Assembly (NCBI GenBank): GCA_937905845.1
Contig: CALCYJ010000310.1
Location: forward strand, 1-45,850
DNA length: 45,850 nucleotides
Source of the DNA: an uncultured Rhodospirillales bacterium
GTDB taxonomy: Bacteria > Pseudomonadota > Alphaproteobacteria > Ferrovibrionales > Ferrovibrionaceae
Direction of reading: 5' to 3'
The position numbers and the translations under genes were made by a program. The notes beneath the pieces were generated by a model. It searched no databases. It was not told the DNA's origin and was given only the letters and a program-made list of their open reading frames with translations. This document shows positions 38,515 to 45,850 of the stretch, one piece after another. Position 1 is the stretch's first letter, and every line of letters begins with the position of its first letter.

Positions 38515-38880
38515 GGAAGGTTCAAGTGGTGGGCTTCTGTTGCCAGGTGCCCACCGAACCCCGAGGCTACCGCTGTTTAGGCGGCGATCCTCATGTCAAC
38601 GGAATTGTCGTTGGCATTTGTCATTTGACCCGATAACGGCGGTATCATGCCGGGCAAAAGCTGAGTCTTTACCGCGCACGTCGATCCTGATTCGCCCCCA
38701 GCAGAAGCCCACGATCCAAATCTCGCATCGGGTCTTGCGCCGGAGCCCTGCCGGCTTCGCAAAGCGCGGCTGGGGATGGGCGCAGGCCATGGGCTTGTGG
38801 TGGAGGCGCCGGGTACTGCCCCCGGGTCCGCAACGCTTATTTCAAACAGCGTTTATCGCCATAGTCGGTTGCCCGACCCA
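38515..38880 (-). ncRNA. ssrA: Circularly permuted (two-piece) tmRNA: acceptor piece about 38880-38798, intervening segment about 38797-38700, coding piece from 38699 to about 38515; tag ANDNSVDMRIAA
   Basis: Minus strand: T-arm CCGGG-GGCAGTA-CCCGG followed by CGCCTCC-ACCA. 5' GGGGGCG of GGGGGCGAATCAGGATCGACG pairs with CGCCTCC over 7 bp (one G-U). Tag ORF GCC AAC GAC AAT TCC GTT GAC ATG AGG ATC GCC GCC TAA. GGTGGGC/GCCCACC hairpin after the tag. Confidence 0.93.
38577..38615 (-). other. tmRNA tag reading frame including stop (ANDNSVDMRIAA*)
   Basis: In-frame end of the listed ORF 38577..38762 (...TNANDNSVDMRIAA); ANDN start and AA end typical of alphaproteobacterial ssrA tags. Confidence 0.88.
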
Positions 38881-39017
38881 GGATATATAGGCCATCGGCG
38901 GTGCAATTAGAAGGGGTTTGCGCGGACGGCGGGGCGAAACGAAATCCGATTCCCTAGGGTCGGATTTCGCTCTAGTGTCCCTGTTCCGCCGCCAGCCCCG
39001 AATCGAGCCGATCCGCC

Positions 39018-39956
39018 ATGCCCTTAAGTCCCGAGCAAGCCCAGGAGATCGAGCAGAGCCGCGCGCAGAGCTTTACCACCCGGCGCGCCACCGTCCCGGC
39101 GCTGGAGGAGATCCTCTATCAGGCGCTTCCCGTGCTCGACCATGGCTTCATCCGCGTGGTCGATTACATGGGCGACGATGCCGCGGTGGTGCAGGCGGCG
39201 CGGGTATCCTATGGCCGCGGCACCCGCCGGGTGAGCGAGGACCAGGGGCTGATCAACTACCTGATGCGCCATCGCCATACCACGCCCTTCGAGATGTGCG
39301 AGATCAAGTACCACGTGAAGCTGCCGATCTTCGTGGCGCGCCAGTGGATCCGCCACCGCACCGCCAATGTGAACGAATATTCGGCGCGCTATTCGATCCT
39401 CGACCGCGAGTTCTATCTGCCGGCGCCGGCGCAGCTTGCGGCGCAGTCCCGCACCAACCGCCAGGGCCGCGGCGAGGTGCTGGAAGGGGCCGATGCTTCG
39501 TTCGTGCTCGATCTTCTCAAGCGCGACGCCGAACAGGCCCATGACGATTACGAGGCGATGCTGAACGAGGGGTCGCAGGGCCGCCCGCACGATCCCGCCA
39601 GGGCGGGTCTGGCGCGCGAACTCGCCCGGATGAACCTGCCGCTCAGCACCTATACGCAATGGTACTGGAAGACCGATCTCTTCAACCTGCTGCATTTCCT
39701 GTCGCTGCGCGCCGATTCCCATGCCCAGTACGAGATCCGCGTCTATGCCGAGGCGATGCTGGAGACGGCGCGCCGCTGGGTTCCCATGACCCATGCCGCC
39801 TTCCTCGATTACCGTATCGGCGGCGCGCCGATTTCCGCCAAGGGTCTGGCCCTGGTGCGGCGTCTGCTGGCCGGCGAGGCCGTCGATCAGGCGGAAAGCG
39901 GGCTCAGCGCGCGGGAATGGCGCGAGCTGATGGCCCTGCTCGGCCGCGCGGGCTAG
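39018..39956 (+). CDS. thyX: FAD-dependent (flavin-dependent) thymidylate synthase ThyX
   Basis: ThyX motif in [71 protein letters not shown]. Confidence 0.97.
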   Translation: MPLSPEQAQEIEQSRAQSFTTRRATVPALEEILYQALPVLDHGFIRVVDYMGDDAAVVQAARVSYGRGTRRVSEDQGLINYLMRHRHTTPFEMCEIKYHVKLPIFVARQWIRHRTANVNEYSARYSILDREFYLPAPAQLAAQSRTNRQGRGEVLEGADASFVLDLLKRDAEQAHDDYEAMLNEGSQGRPHDPARAGLARELARMNLPLSTYTQWYWKTDLFNLLHFLSLRADSHAQYEIRVYAEAMLETARRWVPMTHAAFLDYRIGGAPISAKGLALVRRLLAGEAVDQAESGLSAREWRELMALLGRAG

Positions 39957-39962
39957 CGCGCT

Positions 39963-39992
39963 TTCCGACCGGCTGGAATCAGCCGGTCGGAA
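39963..39992. terminator. Perfect 13-bp inverted repeat with 4-nt loop immediately after thyX
   Basis: TTCCGACCGGCTG-GAAT-CAGCCGGTCGGAA. Confidence 0.5.
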
Positions 39993-40149
39993 TTCGCGCT
40001 CACTCAACATCTTGAGCCTGTCGCCGCCGGCCGGGGGCGGTGGAGGCGGCAAAAAATCGGGCCGGACGATGTTGATGGCGCCGGCCCGGCGGAGTTGGGA
40101 CTTGGGAGAGTGATCGGCGCAGAATGCCACGGAGAGAGCCGGCAACGAC

Positions 40150-40163
40150 TTGATTTATGTCAA
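40150..40163. promoter_or_regulatory. FNR/FixK-type box upstream of lipoprotein gene
   Basis: TTGAT-TTAT-GTCAA, full match to TTGAY-N4-RTCAA. Confidence 0.55.
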
Positions 40164-40299
40164 GTTCCTGGCGCGGATGGTCAAGAAACCCGGAATTTTC
40201 TCCCGGCCGGAAAAGCGATTCCCCTTTTTCGGGTTATGTTCTAGGGTCCGTCCGCATTGGGGGTTCCGTCCGCCGATAGACCGGCGTAAAGGAGGCAGA

Positions 40300-40794
40300 A
40301 TGTCGCTTGCAACCCGGATTGCCGCCGCGCTTCTCGTGGTGCTGTTCGGCCTGACCGGCTGTAGCACCAACGATGCCGGCGGGAAGCAGACCGATACGCA
40401 GCTCACGCAATTGACCGATGTTCCGCTGCCGGCCGGCTACAGCCTCGACCACAGCGATACGTTCCTTCTCGGCGAAGGCGACCAATGGAGCGGCCGGCTG
40501 GTCTATAAGATCAATTCCTCGGCCGACGAAATGTTCAATTTCATCCGCCGGCAGATGCCGGTTCTGGGCTGGAAGGAAGTGTCGGTCTATCGGGCACCGA
40601 TCAGCGTTCTGACCTTCACCCGCGGCAACCGGGTGGCGACGATCCGCATCTCGCGCGGCACTTTCTATGGCGCCACGGTGGATATGGTGGTGGCGCCTTC
40701 GACCGCGGGTGGCGGCGCCATGCAATCGGGCGATCTGCAACCGCCGCCGCCGCCGGGCCCCAACCGCGGCGTCGAGGTGCAGCCGCTCAAATAG
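40300..40794 (+). CDS. Putative lipoprotein of unknown function
   Basis: Start ATG 40300 with AAAGGAGGCAGA RBS; signal peptide and lipobox LFGLTGCS; Pro-rich C-terminus. Confidence 0.85.
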   Translation: MSLATRIAAALLVVLFGLTGCSTNDAGGKQTDTQLTQLTDVPLPAGYSLDHSDTFLLGEGDQWSGRLVYKINSSADEMFNFIRRQMPVLGWKEVSVYRAPISVLTFTRGNRVATIRISRGTFYGATVDMVVAPSTAGGGAMQSGDLQPPPPPGPNRGVEVQPLK

Positions 40795-41407
40795 CCGGCC
40801 GCCGCGGCTTTCGCCTGCCGTGGGCGGGGTGGCGGAAGCAGCCGGTCACGTGATCGTTCACCATGCCGACCGCCTGCATGAAAGCGTAGCAGATGGTGGG
40901 GCCGACGAAGGTGAAGCCCTGGGCTTTCAGGGCTTTCGACATCGCGCGGCTCTCCGCCGTCTCGGCCGGCACCTCGTCCCGGCTGCGCCAGGCATTGACC
41001 TTGGGCGCGCCGCCGGTGAATTGCCAGAGATAGGCGGCGAAACTCTCCTCGCGCGCGGAAAGCGCGAGATAGGCGCGGGCGCTGGCGATGGCGCCGGTGA
41101 TCTTGGCGCGGTTGCGCACGATGCCGGCATCCGCCATCAGCGCGTCGAGCTTGCGCTGGTCGTAGCGGGCGATGATCTCCGGCGCGAACCCGTCGAAGGC
41201 GGTGCGAAAACGGTCGCGCTTGCGCAGGATGGTGATCCAGGACAGGCCGGCCTGGAACCCGTCGAGCAGCAGCTTCTCGAACAGGGCCCGGCTGTCATAT
41301 TCGGGCACCCCCCATTCCTCGTCGTGATAGGCGATATAGAGCGGATCGGCCGTGGCCCAGCCGCACCGCTGCCGGCCATCCTCGGCCACTTTTCCTGCCT
41401 CGCTCAC
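40787..41407 (-). CDS. tag: DNA-3-methyladenine glycosylase I
   Basis: RCGWATADPLYIAYHDEEWGVPEYDSRALFEKLLLDGFQAGLSWITILRKRDRFRTAFDGF, VGPTICYAFMQAVGMVNDHVTGCFRH. Confidence 0.97.
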   Translation of the reverse strand: MSEAGKVAEDGRQRCGWATADPLYIAYHDEEWGVPEYDSRALFEKLLLDGFQAGLSWITILRKRDRFRTAFDGFAPEIIARYDQRKLDALMADAGIVRNRAKITGAIASARAYLALSAREESFAAYLWQFTGGAPKVNAWRSRDEVPAETAESRAMSKALKAQGFTFVGPTICYAFMQAVGMVNDHVTGCFRHPAHGRRKPRRPAI

Positions 41408-41449
41408 GGCTTCCTCCAGCTCCTGCCCGCCTGCTCCGGCCCGGCCCTT

Positions 41450-42430
41450 TCAGGCCTCCATCGCGCGCGTCTTCACCGGCCTCAGTCTGGCCGCGCCCGC
41501 GGTGAGTGGCAAGCCGCCGCCCTCGGCACTCTCCACCGCCTCCAGGCGGAGCAGCGCCAGCCCGACCTGGTCGCGGCCCGAGCGCATGATCCCGGCCTCC
41601 TTCCCCGCCAGCAGGATCGTCGTGTCGGGCGGCGGCAGCGGCCCCTCGACATCGACGCGGAACAGCCGCTTGCGCACCAGCCCGCGATATTTGGTGCGGG
41701 CGGTCAGTTCCTGTCCCATGTAGCAGCCCTTGGCGAAATCGACGCCGTTTAGCGCCTCGAAATTGGACTCGAGCAGGAGCGAGCGCTCGATTTCGAGATC
41801 GCGGCTGCCATCGGGGACGCCCAGCGCCAGGCGGTGGCGGTCGTAATCCTCGGGCGTGGCGAGACCAAGACCCAGGCCCGCCAGCGCCGCTTGCGCTCCG
41901 GCCGCACCGGCCGCACCGGTCGCGCCGGTCGCACCGGTCGCACCGGTTGCCGGCAGGATGGCGCGGGCGCCGAGTTCCGCCAGGCGCGGATCGCGGAACA
42001 ATACGCCGCCGGCATAGGGGATTGCCGCGCCCGCCTCTTCGCCAAGGCCGGTGCCAAGGTCGGTGCCAAAGCCGGAGGCGATGCCGGCCGGCGCCGCGGG
42101 ATCGTGGCCGAACAGAGCGGCGACGCGGAAGAGGGCGCTCGCATCCGCAATCGTGACCTTGGCCCGGAGCTTGTAGAGGCTCAGGCGGCGCAGCAGATCG
42201 GCGGCCCGCCCGCCCTCGCAATCGAGCAGCAGGGCGCCTTCGTGTTCGACGATGAAGAAATCGTGCAGGAACTTGCCCTGGGGCGTGAGAAGGGCGGCAT
42301 AGATCGCGCGTTCGGGCGTTACCCGGGTGACGTCGTTGGAGATCAAGCCTTGCAGGAAGGTCCGGCATTCGGGGCCTTCCAACCGCAAGATCCCGCGCTC
42401 CGGCAGCACCACGCCGCTCATGCCGCTCAT
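41450..42430 (-). CDS. ygfZ: YgfZ/GcvT-like folate-binding protein; start ATG 42430 (MSGMSGVVLPERG)
   Basis: GPECRTFLQGLISNDVTRVTPERAIYAALLTPQGKFLHDFFI and KGCYMGQELTARTKYRGLVRKRLF signature. Confidence 0.95.
   Translation of the reverse strand: MSGMSGVVLPERGILRLEGPECRTFLQGLISNDVTRVTPERAIYAALLTPQGKFLHDFFIVEHEGALLLDCEGGRAADLLRRLSLYKLRAKVTIADASALFRVAALFGHDPAAPAGIASGFGTDLGTGLGEEAGAAIPYAGGVLFRDPRLAELGARAILPATGATGATGATGAAGAAGAQAALAGLGLGLATPEDYDRHRLALGVPDGSRDLEIERSLLLESNFEALNGVDFAKGCYMGQELTARTKYRGLVRKRLFRVDVEGPLPPPDTTILLAGKEAGIMRSGRDQVGLALLRLEAVESAEGGGLPLTAGAARLRPVKTRAMEA
41895..41948 (-). repeat. Six 9-bp units, GCACCGGTC family, inside ygfZ (GATGATGATGAAGAAGA on the coding strand)
   Basis: gctccggcc gcaccggcc gcaccggtc gcgccggtc gcaccggtc gcaccggtt. 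Confidence 0.88.
42041..42076 (-). repeat. Three 12-bp tandem units inside ygfZ
   Basis: gccaaggccggt gccaaggtcggt gccaaagccgga. Confidence 0.85.
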
Positions 42431-42545
42431 TCTTCCGCCTCGCTCCGCCCGCCTCAATGCTTTCATCAAGTAGGGGAGCGCCGGGCAAATGGCAAGCGGC
42501 GCCGCTTGGCACGCGGGCACTGAGGACGTATAACCCGCCCCGACC

Positions 42546-43541
42546 ATGCGCATCCTGTTCATCACCGCGACCCGCATCGGCGACGCCGTACTCTCGACCG
42601 GCCTGCTCGCGCATCTGATCGAGCGCCATCCAGGCGCCCGCCTGACCATCGCCTGCGGACCGGCGGCAGCTCCCCTCTTTGCCGCCGTGCCGGGGCTGGA
42701 CGAGGTGATCGTCATGAACAAGGCGCCGCTCGCCCTTCACTGGCGAAAGCTGTGGCGGGCGACCTGGGCGCGGCGCTGGGATCTGGTGGTGGATCTGCGC
42801 GGCTCGGGCCTGGCCTATCTGCTGCGGGCCCGTGAGCGCCGGGTCATCGCAGGGTCGGGCGCGCCCTTGCACCGGGTAAGCCTGCTCGCCCAGGCCTTCG
42901 CTCTCGCGCCGCCGCCCTCGCCCCGTCTGTGGACGGGACCTGAGCATCGCCAGGCCGCGCTCCGGCTGATGCCCGCCGCACCCAAAGCGCTGGCGCTCGG
43001 CCCGACCGCGAACTGGATCGGCAAGCAATGGCCGGCGGATCGGTTCGCGGCGCTGGCCCTGCGGCTGACGGCCGCAGACGGCATTCTCCCCGGCACGCCG
43101 ATCGCGGTTTTCGGTGCCGCGAGCGAGCGGGCGATGGCGGCGCCGCTTCTGGCGGCGATTGCGCCCGAGCGCCGCATCGACCTGGTCGGTCACCTCGATC
43201 TCCTCACCGCCTATGCCTGCCTAGGGCAGGCGGCGCTCTATATCGGTAACGACAGCGGCCTCATGCATATGGCGGCGGCGAGCGGCATCCCGACCCTTGG
43301 CCTGTTCGGGCCGAGCCGGGACGAGCTTTACGCGCCCTGGGGCCGCTGCACCGCGCTGGTGCGGACGCCCGAGAGCTTCGCCGAGATCATCGGCAAGCCC
43401 GGCTACGACCATCGTGCCGGCATCAGCCACATGGGCTCGCTCGCCCTGGAGCCGGTGGTGGCGGCGGCCACGGCGCTGTGGCAACGGCGCCAGGCCGAAC
43501 CCGGAATCGAACCCGAGCCCGAGGCCCCGGCGGGCGAATGA
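42546..43541 (+). CDS. Glycosyltransferase family 9 (heptosyltransferase-like)
   Basis: MRILFITATRIGDAVLSTGLLAHLIERHPGARLTIACG ... LYIGNDSGLMHMAAASGIPTLGLFGPS. Confidence 0.93.
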   Translation: MRILFITATRIGDAVLSTGLLAHLIERHPGARLTIACGPAAAPLFAAVPGLDEVIVMNKAPLALHWRKLWRATWARRWDLVVDLRGSGLAYLLRARERRVIAGSGAPLHRVSLLAQAFALAPPPSPRLWTGPEHRQAALRLMPAAPKALALGPTANWIGKQWPADRFAALALRLTAADGILPGTPIAVFGAASERAMAAPLLAAIAPERRIDLVGHLDLLTAYACLGQAALYIGNDSGLMHMAAASGIPTLGLFGPSRDELYAPWGRCTALVRTPESFAEIIGKPGYDHRAGISHMGSLALEPVVAAATALWQRRQAEPGIEPEPEAPAGE

Positions 43542-43635
43542 CGGCTGGCCGGCACCGGCCGCTGACGCTAATAATGCCGCAAGGCGGCGCCGGGCGGGCG
43601 AGGGGCGCGGCGGTATCGGGAGACGGCAGGCGAAG

Positions 43636-44670
43636 ATGCGCGTGTTGCAGGCAATGGCGGGCGGCGGTGCGGGCGGCGCGGAGGCTTTCTTCGCCCGGCT
43701 GTGCCTGGCGCTGGCGCGCGCCGGGCTGGAGCAGCAGGTGGTGGTCCGCCGTCAAGCCGCCATTGTCGGCCCCTTGCGCGCCGGCGGGATCGCGCCGGTG
43801 GAACTGCCCTTCGGCGGCTGGCTCGACTGGCGCAGCCGGGGACGGCTACGCCGCCAGATCCGCGCCTTCCGCCCCGATATCGTCCTCACCTGGATGAGCC
43901 GGGCGACGCGGGCCTGCCCGAGCGGGGCCTTCGTGCATGCGGCGCGCCTCGGCGGCTATTACCCGCTCGGCAATTACCGCCGCTGCGATCACCTCATCGG
44001 CAATACCAACGACATCGTGGACTGGCTGGTACGCTCGGGCTGGCCCGCGGCGCGCGCGCATTACCTGCCGAATTTCGTGGCCGCGCCGCCGGCATCCCCG
44101 CTACGCCGAGCGGATCTCGCCACGCCGGACGGTGTGCCGCTGCTCCTGGCGCTCGGCCGGCTCCATCGCAACAAGGCGTTCGACGTGCTGCTGGAAGCGA
44201 TGGCGAATCTGCCGCAAGCCCATTTGTGGCTGGCGGGTTCGGGGCCCGAGGAAGACCGGCTGCGGCGGCAGGCAGAGCGCCTGGCGCTGACCTCGCGCGT
44301 GCGCTTTCTCGGCTGGCGCGAGGATGTGCCGGCGCTGCTGCGGACGGCCGATATACTCGTCTGCCCCTCGCGCCACGAACCGCTCGGCAATGTGGTGATC
44401 GAGGCCTGGGCGCACGGTCTGCCGGTGGTCGCCGCCGCCGCCGTGGGCCCGGCGGCGCTGATCCGGGACGGCGAGAACGGCCTCCTGGTGCCGATCGAGG
44501 AGCCGAAAGCGCTGGCGGCGGCGCTCGCCCGGCTGATCGCGGCGCCGGATCTGCGCCAGCGCGTGCAGGCGGCCGGGCGGGCGGCCTATGCGGCGGAATT
44601 CACGGAAGCCGCGGTGGTCGGCCGCTATCTCGACTTCTTCCGCCAGGTCCTGGGCCCATGTGCGGCATAG
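43636..44670 (+). CDS. Glycosyltransferase family 4; ATG 43636
   Basis: MRVLQAMAGGGAGGAEAFFARL, LLALGRLHRNKAFDVLLEAM, WLAGSGPEEDRLR, FLGWREDVPALLRTADILVCPSRHEPLGNVVIEAWAHGLPVVA. Confidence 0.94.
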   Translation: MRVLQAMAGGGAGGAEAFFARLCLALARAGLEQQVVVRRQAAIVGPLRAGGIAPVELPFGGWLDWRSRGRLRRQIRAFRPDIVLTWMSRATRACPSGAFVHAARLGGYYPLGNYRRCDHLIGNTNDIVDWLVRSGWPAARAHYLPNFVAAPPASPLRRADLATPDGVPLLLALGRLHRNKAFDVLLEAMANLPQAHLWLAGSGPEEDRLRRQAERLALTSRVRFLGWREDVPALLRTADILVCPSRHEPLGNVVIEAWAHGLPVVAAAAVGPAALIRDGENGLLVPIEEPKALAAALARLIAAPDLRQRVQAAGRAAYAAEFTEAAVVGRYLDFFRQVLGPCAA

Positions 44671-45850
44671 CCGGGGTGATGACGGCTTCGGGCGGCGCGG
44701 TGGCGGAGACGATCCTCGACCGGCTGGAGGCGGCGCTCGCCCATCGCGGTCCCGACGGCGCCGGCCGCTTTCACGGCACCGGCGTCGGCCTGGTGCACCG
44801 GCGGCTGGCGATCATCGATCTGACGACGGGCGACCAGCCCTTGCATGCGCCGGGCGGCGCCGTCCTGGTGGCGAACGGCGAGATCTATAATTACCTCGAA
44901 CTGAAGGCGGCGCTGCCCGATATCGCCTTCGCCACCCGCTCCGACTGCGAGCCGCCGCTCCATCTCTACCAGCGCGAGGAGACCGGCTTTGCGCGCAGCC
45001 TGCGCGGCATGTATGCGATCGCGCTGTTCGATCCCGCCACCGACCATCTTCTGCTCGCCCGCGACCGGTTCGGCATCAAGCCGCTCTATTATGCCGAGAC
45101 GCCTACGGGCTTCGCCTTCGCCTCCGAGCCGCAGGCGCTGATCCGCGCCGGCTGGATCGGGGCCGAACTCAATCCCGCCGCCCGCAACGAGCTGCTCCAG
45201 CTTCAGTTCACCACCGGCCGCGACACGATCTTCGCCGGCATCGAGCGTGTCCTGCCGGGCGAGACGCTGGTGGTCGGGCAGGGGCGGGTGGTGGAGCGGC
45301 AGCGGCTGGCGGCGCTGCCCGAGGCTGGCCCCGCCGACTGGAGCGAGGAGGAGGCTCTGGCCCGGCTGGAAACGGCGCTGATGGAAAGCGTCGAGCTGCA
45401 CCAGCGCGCCGATGTCCCCTATGGGCTTTTTCTCTCGGGCGGCATCGATTCGAGCGTCATCCTCGCCGCCATGGCGCGGCTCAATGCCGAGCCGGTCCGG
45501 GCCTTCACGGCCGGGTTCTCCGGCACCGACGTGCATGACGAGCGCGCGGCGGCGCGGCACCTGGCCAAGGCGGTCGGCGCCGATCATGTCGAGGTCGATT
45601 TCGCCGAGCGCGATTTCTGGCAGCTCCTGCCGCGCATCGCCGCCGCCCTAGACGATCCGGCGGCCGATTATGCCGTGCTGCCGACCTGGAAGCTCGGGCA
45701 GCGGGCGGCCGAGGCCGGGCTCAAAGTGGTGCTGTGTGGCGAGGGCGGCGATGAACTCTTCGCCGGCTATGGCCGCTACCGGGCGGCGATCAGGCCGTGG
45801 TGGATCGGCGGGCGGGCGATGCGCGCCAAGGGCATTCTCGACCGGCCCGG
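44658..45850 (+). CDS. asnB: Asparagine synthase (glutamine-hydrolysing), truncated by the window edge; absent from the ORF track because no stop is reached
   Basis: MCGIAGVMTASGG, HRGPDGAGRF, VANGEIYNYLEL, RDRFGIKPLYY, GLFLSGGIDSSVILA, LCGEGGDELFAGYGRY. Confidence 0.95.
   Translation, partial: MCGIAGVMTASGGAVAETILDRLEAALAHRGPDGAGRFHGTGVGLVHRRLAIIDLTTGDQPLHAPGGAVLVANGEIYNYLELKAALPDIAFATRSDCEPPLHLYQREETGFARSLRGMYAIALFDPATDHLLLARDRFGIKPLYYAETPTGFAFASEPQALIRAGWIGAELNPAARNELLQLQFTTGRDTIFAGIERVLPGETLVVGQGRVVERQRLAALPEAGPADWSEEEALARLETALMESVELHQRADVPYGLFLSGGIDSSVILAAMARLNAEPVRAFTAGFSGTDVHDERAAARHLAKAVGADHVEVDFAERDFWQLLPRIAAALDDPAADYAVLPTWKLGQRAAEAGLKVVLCGEGGDELFAGYGRYRAAIRPWWIGGRAMRAKGILDRP

Noticed and set aside
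38577-38762. 61-aa minus-strand ORF ending NANDNSVDMRIAA
   Set aside because: Not an independent gene; only its last 12 codons are the tmRNA tag.
38453-38890. 145-aa plus-strand ORF MDKTQGWHGMGQGG...
   Set aside because: Runs antisense through the tmRNA; sequence is explained by ssrA.

Overview
This 45.85 kb, GC-rich window reads as an alphaproteobacterial (Rhodospirillales-like) chromosome segment. Positions 1-16.6 kb hold a canonical division/cell-wall (dcw) cluster: murE(5'-altered)-murF-mraY-murD-ftsW-murG-murC-murB-ddl-ftsQ-ftsA-ftsZ-lpxC. It is followed by a VOC/glyoxalase-fold gene, an XRE regulator (-), bamD-recN-ligA, then on the minus strand an M24 aminopeptidase P, prmA, a UvrD/PcrA-type helicase and a thioesterase. 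Next come a D-lactate-dehydrogenase-type FAD oxidase, a DUF4169-like ORF, a large AsmA-family protein, a ribbon-helix-helix protein, tandem class II and class I fumarases, sspB, thyX, a lipoprotein, DNA-3-methyladenine glycosylase I, ygfZ, GT9 and GT4 glycosyltransferases and the 5' part of an asnB-type asparagine synthetase. The most notable item not in the ORF track is a circularly permuted, two-piece tmRNA (ssrA) on the minus strand at about 38.5-38.88 kb. Its predicted proteolysis tag is ANDNSVDMRIAA, and it lies directly upstream of sspB, the adaptor that recognises such tags. The second theme is a set of short in-frame tandem repeats (9/12/15/18-bp units) in murG, lpxC, ligA, asmA, fumC and ygfZ. 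One 9-bp family (GGTGCGACC/GCACCGGTC) recurs in different genes, strands and frames. Most of the rest is ordinary housekeeping sequence. No CRISPR array, transposase, prophage or defence system was seen. All calls come from reading the sequence; no searches were run.
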